Shown in pieces: positions 1 to 8,908 of a stretch of DNA of 64,000 nt. Position 1 is the stretch's first letter; each line of letters opens with the position of its first letter. Source of the stretch: Nostoc piscinale CENA21 (GTDB lineage Bacteria; Cyanobacteriota; Cyanobacteriia; Cyanobacteriales; Nostocaceae); contig NZ_CP012036.1 of the NCBI RefSeq assembly GCF_001298445.1, forward strand, positions 1,925,263 through 1,989,262, given 5' to 3'. A program made the position numbers and the translations under genes. The notes under the pieces are model-generated. The model was given only the letters and a program-made list of their open reading frames with translations, did not search any database and had not been told where the DNA came from.

Positions 1-45
1 GGGAATAAGGGTGTAGGTGTTTAAAATCCTCACACCCTTATTCCC
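1..45. terminator. Hairpin at window edge
   Basis: A perfect 14-bp inverted repeat (arms 1-14 and 32-45, loop 17 nt; left arm GGGAATAAGGGTGT) lies upstream of cysS. It may terminate a gene left of the window or be a dispersed palindrome. No T tract follows immediately, so the terminator reading is weak. Confidence 0.35.
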
Positions 46-197
46 GCTTATCCAAACTCTTTTGACTCATAATTTCTATTACATTTACAAAGGGTAGCGC
101 AGATAGTCCAGAAAACACTAGCATAGGGATGCTGGATAAACTTACCAGTTGTTTAACCCTATTATTGCGTATCCCTCTATTGCCGCATTACTCTGTT

Positions 198-1640
198 ATG
201 ACCCTAACTGTTTACAATACCCTCACCCGTCGTCAAGAACCGTTTGAAACAGTCGAACCAGGCAAGGTTAAGATGTATTACTGCGGCGTGACGGTTTATG
301 ACTACTGTCATTTGGGTCATGCTAGAGCTTGCATTGTTTGGGATGTTGTGCGCCGCTATCTCCAGTTTATCGGTTATGAAGTGCGCTATGTGCAGAATTT
401 TACTGATGTTGATGACAAAATTCTCAACCGCGCACGACAAGAACACTCTTCAATGGAGGCTGTAGCTGAACGTTTCATCAAGGCTTATTTTGAAGATATG
501 GCACGGCTGGGAATTAAAGAAGCTGATGAATATCCCCGCGCCACACATACAATGAACGGGATTCAGCGATTGATTCACGAGTTGGAAAATAAAGGTTTTG
601 CTTACCCTTCTGATGGGGATGTTTACTATGCTGTGCGCCAGTTTGGTGAGTATGGTAAGCTTTCTGGTCGTAAGTTGGAAGATATGCAGGCTGGAGCAAG
701 CGATCGCGTTAATATAGAAGACCCAGAATATCAAAAGAAAAAAGACCCCTTTGATTTTGCTTTGTGGAAAGCGGCGAAACCCGGCGAACCCGCTTGGGAA
801 TCACCTTGGGGTGCTGGTCGTCCGGGATGGCATATTGAATGCTCGGCGATGGTGCGCGATCGCTTGGGTGAGACAATAGATATTCATGCTGGTGGTGCTG
901 ACTTAATTTTCCCCCACCACGAAAATGAAATTGCTCAATCGGAAGCCGTCACAGGTAAACCTTTAGCAAATTACTGGTTACACAACGGTATGGTAAAGGT
1001 GGACGGTGAGAAAATGTCCAAGTCTTTGGGCAACTTTACCACCATCCGCGACTTACTTGATCGTGGCGTTGACCCAATGGCATTACGCTTGTTTGTCCTA
1101 ATGGCGCAATATCGTAAGCCTCTTGATTTTACCGATGATGCGATCGCCGCCGCCACCAACGGTTGGCACACCCTAAAAGAAGGTTTACTGTTTGGTCATC
1201 AATACGCCAAACAACTCGGCTGGGAAGTAAATTCTTCCCCACTCCCTGAATTTGTTGAACGTTTCAAAGAAGCTGTCAACGATGACTTTAATTTCCCTGG
1301 TGGGGTATCGGTGTTGTTTGAATTAGCCAAAGAACTCCGCCGTGAAGGAAATATCATCGTTCATGAAGGCAAAACTGACACACCCGCAGAGGAACTGCAA
1401 AAACAATGGCAAACACTCGTCACTTTAGCAGAGGTTTTAGGTTTAACCGCCCAGCCAGAAGCCGAAACTCCTGTAAATGATGGTTTAAGTGATGCGGAAA
1501 TTGAGGATTTAATTCAGCAACGCCAAGCCGCCAGAAAAGCCCGGAATTTTGCCGAAGCAGACCGTATACGCAATGAACTACAAGCCAAAGGTATTACCTT
1601 AATTGATAGTCCTGAAGGTACACGCTGGCATAGGAGTTAA
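198..1640 (+). CDS. cysS: Cysteinyl-tRNA synthetase
   Basis: This class Ia aminoacyl-tRNA synthetase charges tRNA-Cys with cysteine using ATP in the cytoplasm. The protein shows the HIGH-type motif HLGH at about residues 38-41 and the KMSKS motif (GEKMSKSLGN) near residue 270. An early Cys in KMYYCGVTVYD and the downstream Cys/His residues fit the family's active-site zinc site. The frame is open from 129, but I chose ATG 198, which gives 480 residues and starts at the usual family N-terminus (MTLTVYNTLTRRQEP). The extra 23 residues of the longer form are hydrophobic and not typical of the family. It is a single housekeeping gene followed by a perfect palindrome that may terminate it. Confidence 0.96.
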   Translation: MTLTVYNTLTRRQEPFETVEPGKVKMYYCGVTVYDYCHLGHARACIVWDVVRRYLQFIGYEVRYVQNFTDVDDKILNRARQEHSSMEAVAERFIKAYFEDMARLGIKEADEYPRATHTMNGIQRLIHELENKGFAYPSDGDVYYAVRQFGEYGKLSGRKLEDMQAGASDRVNIEDPEYQKKKDPFDFALWKAAKPGEPAWESPWGAGRPGWHIECSAMVRDRLGETIDIHAGGADLIFPHHENEIAQSEAVTGKPLANYWLHNGMVKVDGEKMSKSLGNFTTIRDLLDRGVDPMALRLFVLMAQYRKPLDFTDDAIAAATNGWHTLKEGLLFGHQYAKQLGWEVNSSPLPEFVERFKEAVNDDFNFPGGVSVLFELAKELRREGNIIVHEGKTDTPAEELQKQWQTLVTLAEVLGLTAQPEAETPVNDGLSDAEIEDLIQQRQAARKARNFAEADRIRNELQAKGITLIDSPEGTRWHRS

Positions 1641-2392
1641 TTTGAGTGCTGAGTTCTGAGTAGGGACTAGTCATCATTGATGTTTTAACTGCTATACCAA
1701 GCCAAACAATTAGAGACGTTGTATACAACGTCTCTACCTGGGGTGTGAGTAGCTTTCAGTGTTAGGGTTGTATTCAGGAAAAACCCTTACACCCCTTACA
1801 CCAACTTAGTAATTAGATAGCAATCTATCTAGTCATCTTTACACAGAATTCAATTCTGAATTATTAATTCTGACTCCTGAATTCTGTTTGATAATTACTG
1901 TATTTCGATTTTTGTCAACTTCACATTGCAATTTGTTGAGGACAAAAACTCAAAGACAAAAGCTATTCTTTTGGTAAACTTTCATCACCAAAAACTTATG
2001 TTTTTGCCTAAGGTTATGTTTTCATGACATTACTTACCAAACAATTTTTTCTGGAATTTCCCAGTTTCTTGATTAATTGCTGGTTTCTGCATTATTGCAC
2101 TAAATTTAACTTTAAGACTGGGTGGTCAGAACAGTCTTGAAAAACCAAGTCATGTCTGATAATTTACATCGATTAGGATAAAAGTTAAAGGATACAAATT
2201 AGTATCAAATACAACCAATTTTGTTAAAAAACATAAAATTTTGTAGGCTGTCGATAAAAGCAGAGTATATTACAGAACTTGTCTAATATCTGGTTAGTTG
2301 ATAGCTAATACAGAATTAGTGAAAAAGAAAAAACACTCATAAAAAAACGAAATTGTCAATCATAAAATCAGGAAATTTACCTTTCAATTATT
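1641..2392. other. 752-bp intergenic region, no gene seen
   Basis: AT-rich spacer between cysS and tldD. It holds the palindrome at 1711-1736, a short CTGAGT-type tandem stretch near 1645, and a second inverted repeat (arms 1843-1852 and 1878-1887, ACAGAATTCA/TGAATTCTGT). No open frame of convincing protein character and no tRNA cloverleaf was seen. Confidence 0.5.
1711..1736. repeat. Perfect 26-nt palindrome
   Basis: Two 13-nt arms (TAGAGACGTTGTA and its exact reverse complement) abut with no loop, 70 bp after the cysS stop. It may be a dispersed cyanobacterial palindromic repeat or a transcription-ending cruciform. Confidence 0.7.
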
Positions 2393-3832
2393 ATGTGGTC
2401 TGAACTAACAAAAGCGATCGCTAGTTTTCATATTCCGGCTGATTGGATTGGGATCAGAGTCGTCCGAGAAACAGCCGCAAATCGTTATGTGCGCGATGGT
2501 ATTCCCCAAGCTAACGGTAAATCTACCACCGAGGGAGCCATGATCGAAGTTTTAGTGAATGGCTGTCTTGGTTATGCGGCTACCAACTCATTACAACTAG
2601 AATCTTTAGAATCTGCTGCGGAAATCGCTTATAAACAAGCACTTGCGGCTAGTAAATGGTTGATATATCCATTTAAAGAAACCGAACGTCCGAAAGTTGT
2701 TGGTGAATACAACTCACCATTTTTGGAACCCTTAGACGCGCTGAGTCCGGGAGAAATTAATGATTTACTGGTGCGGATGTGCCGGACACTAAAAGTACAT
2801 GACAAAATTGTGCAAACCACAGCCAGCATCAATACAAGCGAGAGAGAAAGCTGGTTTGTCAGCAGCAACGGTTCCGAAGTATATCAAAAGTTTATCTCCT
2901 TGGGGACTAATTATGGTGCGATCGCTCAAGATGGCGCAATTGTCCAACAACGTACCAACAACGGTTGGCAAGCTCACTGCTATCAAGGTGGATGGGAAGT
3001 TTTAAAACAAGAAAATTTATGGCAACGGGTACAGCAAGTAGGAGAACAAGCCCTAGAACTGTTAACCGCCGAGGAATGCCCAAATACCTGCACTAACTTG
3101 GTCTTAGCCCCAGACCAAATGATGCTGCAAATTCATGAAAGCGTCGGGCATCCCCTAGAAATCGACCGGATTTTAGGCGATGAGCGCAACTATGCTGGCG
3201 GTAGCTTTGTCACAACCGAAGACTTTGGACAGCTAATCTACGGTTCACCATTAATGAATATTACCTTTGATCCCACAGTACCGGGTGAATATGCCAGCTA
3301 TGCTTTTGATGATACTGGCGCAGTCGCCACAAGGGAATATGTGATTAAAGAAGGCGTATTACAAAGGGGTTTAGGCAGTTTAGAAAGTCAAGCCAGAGCC
3401 GGAGTGCCTGGAGTAGCTTGCGCCCGTGCTTGTTCCTGGAATCGACCAGCAATTGACCGCATGGCTAACTTAAACCTAGAGCCAGGAAACGCCTCCTTTG
3501 CAGAAATCATCGGCGACATAGAACATGGCGTTTACATGGAGTCAAATCGTTCTTGGTCAATTGACGATCGCCGTTATAAATTCCAATTTGGCTGCGAATA
3601 TGCCAAATTAATTGAGAATGGCAAACTCACAAAAACTCTCCGCAACCCCAACTATCGAGCTACAACCCCAGAATTTTGGCGCAGCTTAATCAAAATCGGT
3701 AATCAAGATAGCTGGCAAATGTACGGCACTCCATACTGCGGTAAAGGCGAACCAAATCAAGCAATTTGGGTAGGACATGGTTCACCCGTTTGTGTATTTG
3801 CTAATGTTGAAGTCTTTGGGGGAGGGAGTTGA
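2393..3832 (+). CDS. tldD: TldD-family metalloprotease subunit
   Basis: TldD is the catalytic subunit of the TldD/TldE heterodimer, a zinc protease that degrades unfolded peptides and, in other bacteria, matures modified peptides such as microcins. The family's HExxxH zinc motif is intact as HESVGH at residues 248-253. The C-terminal half carries the conserved glycine-rich beta core. The length of 479 residues is normal for the family. A gap of about 97 bp filled with heptamer repeats separates it from its partner gene downstream on the same strand, so the two are probably co-transcribed. Confidence 0.93.
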   Translation: MWSELTKAIASFHIPADWIGIRVVRETAANRYVRDGIPQANGKSTTEGAMIEVLVNGCLGYAATNSLQLESLESAAEIAYKQALAASKWLIYPFKETERPKVVGEYNSPFLEPLDALSPGEINDLLVRMCRTLKVHDKIVQTTASINTSERESWFVSSNGSEVYQKFISLGTNYGAIAQDGAIVQQRTNNGWQAHCYQGGWEVLKQENLWQRVQQVGEQALELLTAEECPNTCTNLVLAPDQMMLQIHESVGHPLEIDRILGDERNYAGGSFVTTEDFGQLIYGSPLMNITFDPTVPGEYASYAFDDTGAVATREYVIKEGVLQRGLGSLESQARAGVPGVACARACSWNRPAIDRMANLNLEPGNASFAEIIGDIEHGVYMESNRSWSIDDRRYKFQFGCEYAKLIENGKLTKTLRNPNYRATTPEFWRSLIKIGNQDSWQMYGTPYCGKGEPNQAIWVGHGSPVCVFANVEVFGGGS

Positions 3833-3837
3833 AAAAA

Positions 3838-3873
3838 GTGCTGAGTACTGAGTACTGAGTGCTGAGTGCTGAG
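3838..3873 (+). repeat. Heptameric short tandem repeats (STRR)
   Basis: Five consecutive copies of GTRCTGA (GTGCTGA/GTACTGA) lie between tldD and pmbA. Short tandem heptamers of this kind are known from heterocystous cyanobacteria. Shorter runs of the same unit occur at 35114-35129 and near 48450-48475, inside gaps of the CIS locus. Confidence 0.85.
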
Positions 3874-3929
3874 TTATTTATTATCGCCCTTGCTTCCATC
3901 TCATCTTCCTTGTCGAGTGTGTCATACCA

Positions 3930-5273
3930 ATGAAACAAGAATTAACTGCTTTAGAATCTAGCTTTAATCAGTTGTTAGAAACTCTGCTCATCAAAAAATT
4001 AGAGCATGAGGAATTTACCCTCAAACTCAGCAGTGAACAAAGTCAATTTACGCGGTTTAATCATGCGAAAGTTAGACAAACTGGCTGTGTAGCTGATGGG
4101 TCGATTGAACTAACTTTAATGGCAGAGCAACGCAGTAGTTCTAGACAGTTTCCCTTTACCGGAAATTGGGAAAAAGATTGGCAAAAGGCGCATCAAGCCT
4201 TACAAGAATTACGCGATGAAATAACGATATTACCAATTGACCCTTATTTAGTTTTGCCTTCCGGCAATAATACGAGTAGAGAAGTTCATCATAGTAATGT
4301 ATTAGCGCAAGATGACGTAGTTTCTAGCATCTTAGCCGAAGTAGCAGCACTCGATTTTACAGGCATTTATGCAGGGGGTATAGTAATTAAAGCCTATGGT
4401 GATTCGAGCGGACAAAAACATTGGTTTGCTACTGATACTTTTACCTTAGATTATTCCTTGTTTATTAGTTCGGGTAAAGCCGTGAAAGGGACATTTGCAG
4501 GCAGCAATTGGGATGTAGCAAGTTACGCCGCAAAAATCAACGAAGCCAAAAAACAACTAAATTTGCTGTCGCATCCAGCCAAAGAATTACCTAGAGGTCA
4601 GTATAAAACTTATTTTGCACCTGCGGCTGTAGCTGATTTATTACAAATGCTTTCTTGGGGTGCTGTAAGTGAAGCAGATATCCAACAAGGAAATAGTGCT
4701 TTAGCCGCTTTATCTCGCAAAGAAAAACAGTTATCTGCCAAATTTAGTTTAAAAGAAAACTTCCAATTAGGCTTAGTACCGCGCTTTAATGAACTAGGTG
4801 AAATGGCAGCACCAGAGTTAGCAATCATTGAAAATGGTGTATTAGTAAATAGCTTAGTTAACTCGCGGACTGCCAAAGAATATCAAAAAGATGCGAATGG
4901 TGCTAACCGTTCGGAAACCTTACGCACACCAGAAATCAGTCCAGGAAACTTAAAATTTGAGCAGATTTTATCCAACTTAGATACAGGGTTATACGTCTCA
5001 AATTTGCATTATTTAAATTGGAGCGATCGCCCCACGGGTAGAATTACAGGTATGACCCGTTACGCCTGTTTTTGGGTAGAAAAAGGTGAAATCGTTGCAC
5101 CTATCGAAAATCTCCGCTTTGACGAAAGCCTCTATCGTTTTTGGGGAGAAAATTTAGTTGATTTCACTAATTTCCAAGAATTTATTCCCGAAGTTGACAC
5201 TTATGAAAACCGTAAATTAGGCGGTAGTTTAGTTCCTGGGATGTTAGTCAATGATTTTACTTACACTTTGTAG
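3930..5273 (+). CDS. pmbA: TldE/PmbA-type metallopeptidase partner
   Basis: This 447-residue protein is the non-catalytic or weakly catalytic partner of TldD (TldE/PmbA). It shares the family's overall fold. It lacks the HExxxH helix, as expected for TldE. The C-terminus carries the typical end (GGSLVPGMLVNDFTYTL). It lies directly downstream of tldD, which supports the pairing. A role in peptide turnover or peptide maturation is inferred from the family. No microcin-like precursor was seen nearby. Confidence 0.88.
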   Translation: MKQELTALESSFNQLLETLLIKKLEHEEFTLKLSSEQSQFTRFNHAKVRQTGCVADGSIELTLMAEQRSSSRQFPFTGNWEKDWQKAHQALQELRDEITILPIDPYLVLPSGNNTSREVHHSNVLAQDDVVSSILAEVAALDFTGIYAGGIVIKAYGDSSGQKHWFATDTFTLDYSLFISSGKAVKGTFAGSNWDVASYAAKINEAKKQLNLLSHPAKELPRGQYKTYFAPAAVADLLQMLSWGAVSEADIQQGNSALAALSRKEKQLSAKFSLKENFQLGLVPRFNELGEMAAPELAIIENGVLVNSLVNSRTAKEYQKDANGANRSETLRTPEISPGNLKFEQILSNLDTGLYVSNLHYLNWSDRPTGRITGMTRYACFWVEKGEIVAPIENLRFDESLYRFWGENLVDFTNFQEFIPEVDTYENRKLGGSLVPGMLVNDFTYTL

Positions 5274-5415
5274 ATTAATCATTTGTGAATCTCTAAGCGT
5301 TTAGGACTTATGTATAAACTCTCTCAAACTCTTATAAATTCTTGTCTTCACCTTCAGGAAGTCATCTTATCTCTTTTATTCACATATTAAACATGACTAC
5401 TATCGTGGACAAAAT

Positions 5416-5959
5416 TTAGCCCAAAAGCTGTTTAACTGATACTTGAATATCAGGAAATGCTAATGGCGTAATTATTCCTTCCGCAATAGTTTCTACTGAA
5501 GTATACTGACCGTTTTGAGGATAGCGGAAAACAACTATTTCCTTGGTTGACAAGCTTAAAATCCAATATTCTGGAATATTAGCATCTGCATAAATTGATG
5601 TTTTAAGTTCCAAGTCTTTCTTTAAACTAGTATGAGCGACTTCTATAATAAAAAAAAATATCATCAGGTGCAGGATGGCGATCGCTATAGTTAGACTCTG
5701 GTAATCGCACAATTGCAATATCCGGTTCAGGTTCTGAGTTAGATAAGGTAATTGGGCCGTTGAAACGGATATCAGCTTGACCTGTCAATAAGTTTTCTAA
5801 GTATTTCGCTCCTCTTTTGGCAGTACTATAATGAATTGGTGTTTCTGGGCTCATTTCAACAATTTCACCCGCCAGTAACTCCACATGGCGATCGCGCAGA
5901 ATTCCTGCTTGAATCATACAATGGTAATCATCAACAGACCATTTAGCCAGCGTCTTCAT
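5416..5959 (-). pseudogene. Uma2-family restriction-endonuclease-like protein, frameshifted
   Basis: Two overlapping minus-strand frames (5627-5959 and 5416-5718) together make a complete Uma2 (DUF820) protein, a PD-(D/E)xK-fold family very abundant in cyanobacteria. The first frame carries the N-terminus through EPDIAIV (the PD motif). The second carries IIEVAHTS with the catalytic Glu and the EYWILS tail. The break is at a nine-base homopolymer (A on the plus strand, 5650-5658). Eight bases would read DDIFFIIEVAHTS and give about 180 residues, the normal family length. The gene is either a recent pseudogene or intact with a sequence or slippage artefact. Uma2 functions are poorly known. Confidence 0.85.
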
Positions 5960-6108
5960 TGCAGAATTTTACTCTGTTGTCATACTTGAGTATATTGTAG
6001 ATTTTATCAACAAAAATATCCCCGAATTCTTCAATAAGTCAGGGATATGAGCCTTTTGATAGCTGGAATCATACAACAAGATGAAATTTTGAAAATCAGC
6101 ATTACATT

Positions 6109-6612
6109 ATGAAATTACTCATTGATAAAATCAATTCAGAAATCGGCACAATTTTAATTGTGACTGATGGTGAAAAACTCTGCGCTCTGGACTTTGCAGA
6201 TTATGAGTCAAGAATGCTGAAGTTACTGCACAAGCGTTATGGGAACTTTAATTTTGAATATATAAAAAATCCCCAAGGTATTAGTAATAAAATTCAAGCT
6301 TATTTTGCAGGCGATCTCACCAGTTTAAATAATATTCCCCTCAACACTGGTGGGACTGTGTTTCAGCAGCAAGTGTGGCTTGCATTGCTAACGATTCCTT
6401 GGGGTACAACTATTGCTTATGCTGAGTTAGCCGCAAGAATTGGTAAGCCGACAGCCTATCGCGCTGTTGGGATGGCGAGTTCACTTAATCCCATTGCAAT
6501 TGTGCTTCCTTGTCATCGAGTTGTAGGGGCGAATGCTGCACTGACTGGTTATGCAGGAGGTTTAGAACGCAAGCGTTGGTTGCTTCATCATGAAGGCGTG
6601 AAATTGATTTAG
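6109..6612 (+). CDS. ogt: Methylated-DNA--protein-cysteine S-methyltransferase
   Basis: This suicide DNA-repair protein transfers alkyl groups from O6-alkylguanine (and O4-alkylthymine) to its own cysteine. The acceptor motif PCHRV is intact, with Cys135. The helix-turn-helix and Arg-finger region TAYRAVGMASSLNP precedes it, and the GYAGGLERKRWLL segment follows. The 167-residue length fits Ogt-type single-domain enzymes without an Ada regulatory domain. It appears monocistronic. Confidence 0.93.
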   Translation: MKLLIDKINSEIGTILIVTDGEKLCALDFADYESRMLKLLHKRYGNFNFEYIKNPQGISNKIQAYFAGDLTSLNNIPLNTGGTVFQQQVWLALLTIPWGTTIAYAELAARIGKPTAYRAVGMASSLNPIAIVLPCHRVVGANAALTGYAGGLERKRWLLHHEGVKLI

Positions 6613-6706
6613 CGTAACCTAAGATAGATGCGGAGAATCTCTAGTTTATGAGAAATATGACAACACATATAAATCTAACAACAAAATAATTAGGTAAGTA
6701 TTAGTA

Positions 6707-6805
6707 GTGGGAAAAAAGCAGTATAAAAATGCCTGGAAACGAGAAATAAATGATATTGTCCGTGCTATTTGTGGAGGTTTTTTATTTTGCATTCCACTAA
6801 TATAA
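6707..6805 (+). pseudogene. N-terminal remnant of a DUF2391/TIGR02587-like membrane protein
   Basis: The plus strand reads a 32-codon frame from GTG 6707 to a TAA at 6803. It contains WKREINDIVRAICGGFLF followed by CIPLI, which resembles the N-terminus of the TIGR02587/DUF2391 membrane-protein family as I remember it. No continuation follows the stop, so it looks like a truncated relic. The family match is from memory and needs a profile search. Confidence 0.4.
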
Positions 6806-6866
6806 ACAAGGTTGGGTGAAACGAAGTGGAACCCAACAATTACTCTAGCAAACAGGTATGATTGAC

Positions 6867-7049
6867 TCATTGTTGAATTTCTAAGCGTTGTTTTACTATT
6901 TCAATAAACTCATCAGTATTTACTGTTGTGCCGTCTTGTTGAATGCGTAAAACAGCTTCGTGTATAGCATCATCATCATCACGATGTTCTAAAATATACT
7001 TCCTTAATTCCTCTGGAGACATTGCTTTATAATTAGGTTTGCTGTTCAT
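6867..7049 (-). CDS. Small acidic protein, DUF6887-like
   Basis: A 60-residue acidic, helical protein containing MSPEELRKYILEHRDDDDA, a pattern I associate with the DUF6887 family of small cyanobacterial proteins of unknown function. Its ATG overlaps the stop of the upstream 53-residue ORF as ATGA, which indicates translational coupling. Such tiny coupled pairs are often toxin-antitoxin-like, but nothing in the sequence proves that here. Confidence 0.7.
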   Translation of the reverse strand: MNSKPNYKAMSPEELRKYILEHRDDDDAIHEAVLRIQQDGTTVNTDEFIEIVKQRLEIQQ

Positions 7050-7207
7050 AAATACCTCAGGTAAGTGTGGATATGTTCGGGACTTTTGATTAGTTCGGCG
7101 AAATGTGCGATCGCTTCTCTGGCTTTCGCGGCTGTGGGAGAATGTACCTCTAAAAGAATAGTGCGATCGCTCTGCACAATCAGCGCATTTTCTGGGATGT
7201 AAGACAT
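7046..7207 (-). CDS. Hypothetical 53-residue protein
   Basis: This short ORF runs from ATG 7207 to a TGA overlapping the next gene's ATG. It begins MSYIPENALIVQSDRTILLE and ends PEHIHTYLRYL. The body resembles the N-terminal segment of cyanobacterial XPB-type DNA helicases as I recall them, so it could be a stand-alone relic of such a domain or an independent small protein. It contains two HIP1 sites. It forms a two-gene unit with the DUF6887-like gene. Confidence 0.55.
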   Translation of the reverse strand: MSYIPENALIVQSDRTILLEVHSPTAAKAREAIAHFAELIKSPEHIHTYLRYL

Positions 7208-7318
7208 AATTTTGTCAGCTAAATCCTACGAAATATAATTTAGTAATTCTTTGTAATCTCAATAGTAATCCTGTTGAGCAATAGTATAAAAAGAACATAA
7301 GGTAAATAAGCAACTGGT

Positions 7319-8752
7319 ATGACATCGCAAAATCTGATTGGTGGACGTTACCAAATTGTTGAAAAACTTGGACAAGGGGGATTTGGGATTACTTTCAAAG
7401 CTGTTGACAGACAATTACCTGGAAATCCTTTATGTGTTGTCAAGCAGTTTAAACCTCAAAATCCAGATAATTGGGAAGTTGGAAAAAGATTATTTGAACG
7501 GGAAGCAGAGCAACTACAAAAGCTACAAGAGTTAATAAATCACCAACAAATTCCTCGCATTCTTGCTTACTTGACAGAAAATCAAGAATTTTATTTGGTA
7601 CAAGAATATATTCAAGGTCATGATCTGTCTCAGGAATTAGTATATGGTAAACAACTGAGTGAAACTGATGTAATTCAACTTTTACACGATATTTTAGAAG
7701 TATTAAGTTTTGTTCACAAACGTTATTTAATTCATCGGGATATCAAACCTTCAAATATCTTAAGACGTGCATCTGATAATAAAATTTTCTTGATTGATTT
7801 TGGTGCAGTTAAAGAACTCACTACTCAAATAGCTAATCTTCAAGGACAGCTAAATTCCGCCACTATTATAGGTAGTAAGGGTTATGCACCTATTGAACAA
7901 TGTTATGGTCATCCAGTATTAAGCAGTGATATATATGCAGTTGGTGTAATTGCTATTCAAGCTTTAACGGGGATTTTTCCCCCTAATTCAGCAATTTTTA
8001 CTCCACACAATGGGGAAATTGTTTGGCGCGATCGCGCTCAAGTTAGCCCAGAATTAGCTAACATCATAGACAAAATGGTGCGTCGCGACTACAACCAGCG
8101 TTATCCATCAGCAGCAGAAGCACTACAAGCGGTGAATGCACTTATTTTACCTCCCGACATAACACAGCCTACGCCACCAAGCAGAAAAATTTCACAGAAA
8201 AAATGGCTGGGTGTGGGAATATTTGCAACTATCACCTCTGCCATTCTATGGCTAGGATTTTCAACTATTCGCCCCCAACCTCAGCCTTTAACTAACGAAT
8301 ATTCTCAATCTGATATCAAAATTAAATATCCAGACAACTGGATAACCAAAAAGCCAGGTGATTTTGGTGGTGAATTAATTCAATTAATCCCCCAAAATCT
8401 ACAACAAGAAAATTCTTGTAACCCAGAAGTTACTGTCAATAAAACCGAATTATCACAAGTCTTATCTCTCAATGAATATAAAAACATAATTTTAGAACGA
8501 ATTAAGCAAGATTCTTCTCAGACAAAAATTACTGATACAACCAACTCAACAACTACATTATCTCAATACAATGCCTACAGATTAACTTATTCCCGTCAAG
8601 AATATCAATGTCAATTTCAAGTTCTAGAAATTGGAACAGTCAGAGAAGGCAATGCTTACTATATTACTTATATAGCAGAACAAAAAGAATATAATCGATA
8701 TTTGCCATTGGTTGAAAAAATGATTAATTCATTTGAAATTAAAAATCAATAA
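7319..8752 (+). CDS. Membrane-anchored Ser/Thr protein kinase
   Basis: A eukaryotic-like (PknB-type) kinase of 477 residues. The kinase domain occupies about residues 1-275 and shows a glycine loop (GQGGFGITF), VVKQF with the ATP-binding Lys, catalytic HRDIKPSN and DFG (LIDFGAVKEL). A transmembrane helix follows at about 294-315 (ATITSAILWLGFSTI). The C-terminal ~150 residues form an extracytoplasmic domain starting near YSQSDIKIKYPDNW, which resembles PsbP/DUF1795-type sensory domains. The protein probably senses something outside the plasma membrane. Its 3' end is duplicated as a remnant at 13790-13953. It converges with the WD40-protease cassette. Confidence 0.9.
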   Translation: MTSQNLIGGRYQIVEKLGQGGFGITFKAVDRQLPGNPLCVVKQFKPQNPDNWEVGKRLFEREAEQLQKLQELINHQQIPRILAYLTENQEFYLVQEYIQGHDLSQELVYGKQLSETDVIQLLHDILEVLSFVHKRYLIHRDIKPSNILRRASDNKIFLIDFGAVKELTTQIANLQGQLNSATIIGSKGYAPIEQCYGHPVLSSDIYAVGVIAIQALTGIFPPNSAIFTPHNGEIVWRDRAQVSPELANIIDKMVRRDYNQRYPSAAEALQAVNALILPPDITQPTPPSRKISQKKWLGVGIFATITSAILWLGFSTIRPQPQPLTNEYSQSDIKIKYPDNWITKKPGDFGGELIQLIPQNLQQENSCNPEVTVNKTELSQVLSLNEYKNIILERIKQDSSQTKITDTTNSTTTLSQYNAYRLTYSRQEYQCQFQVLEIGTVREGNAYYITYIAEQKEYNRYLPLVEKMINSFEIKNQ

Positions 8753-8850
8753 ATGCGAACATTTGAAAGTAAAATGGTTGTAGTAAGTAGCTCAAATTAA
8801 AAGTGAAAGGTCATTACAAGCGGAACTTACTGAAACCATGTAATCGCAGA
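8691..8850 (+). repeat. Direct repeat, copy A (kinase 3' end)
   Basis: The last ~60 bp of the Ser/Thr kinase gene plus ~100 bp of its 3' flank recur imperfectly at 13790-13953 in the same orientation. Shared blocks include ATAATCGATATTTGCCATTG, GAACATTTGAAAGTAAAAT and AAGTAATCGCAG-like ends. The two copies bracket the COP23/protease/WD40 cassette. Confidence 0.8.
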
Positions 8851-8908
8851 GTCTCTATTTTACTTTTTTCAACGTTGACCTACTTATTAAAGAAATGGAA
8901 TAAAATGG

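Noticed and set aside
3838..3873. CRISPR-like repeat array
   Set aside because: The units are 7 bp and contiguous, with no spacers. They are heptameric STRR repeats. No cas genes are present.
6646..6870. 74-residue minus-strand hydrophobic frame
   Set aside because: It lies opposite the DUF2391-like relic, which reads better on the plus strand. No motif or ribosome site was seen.
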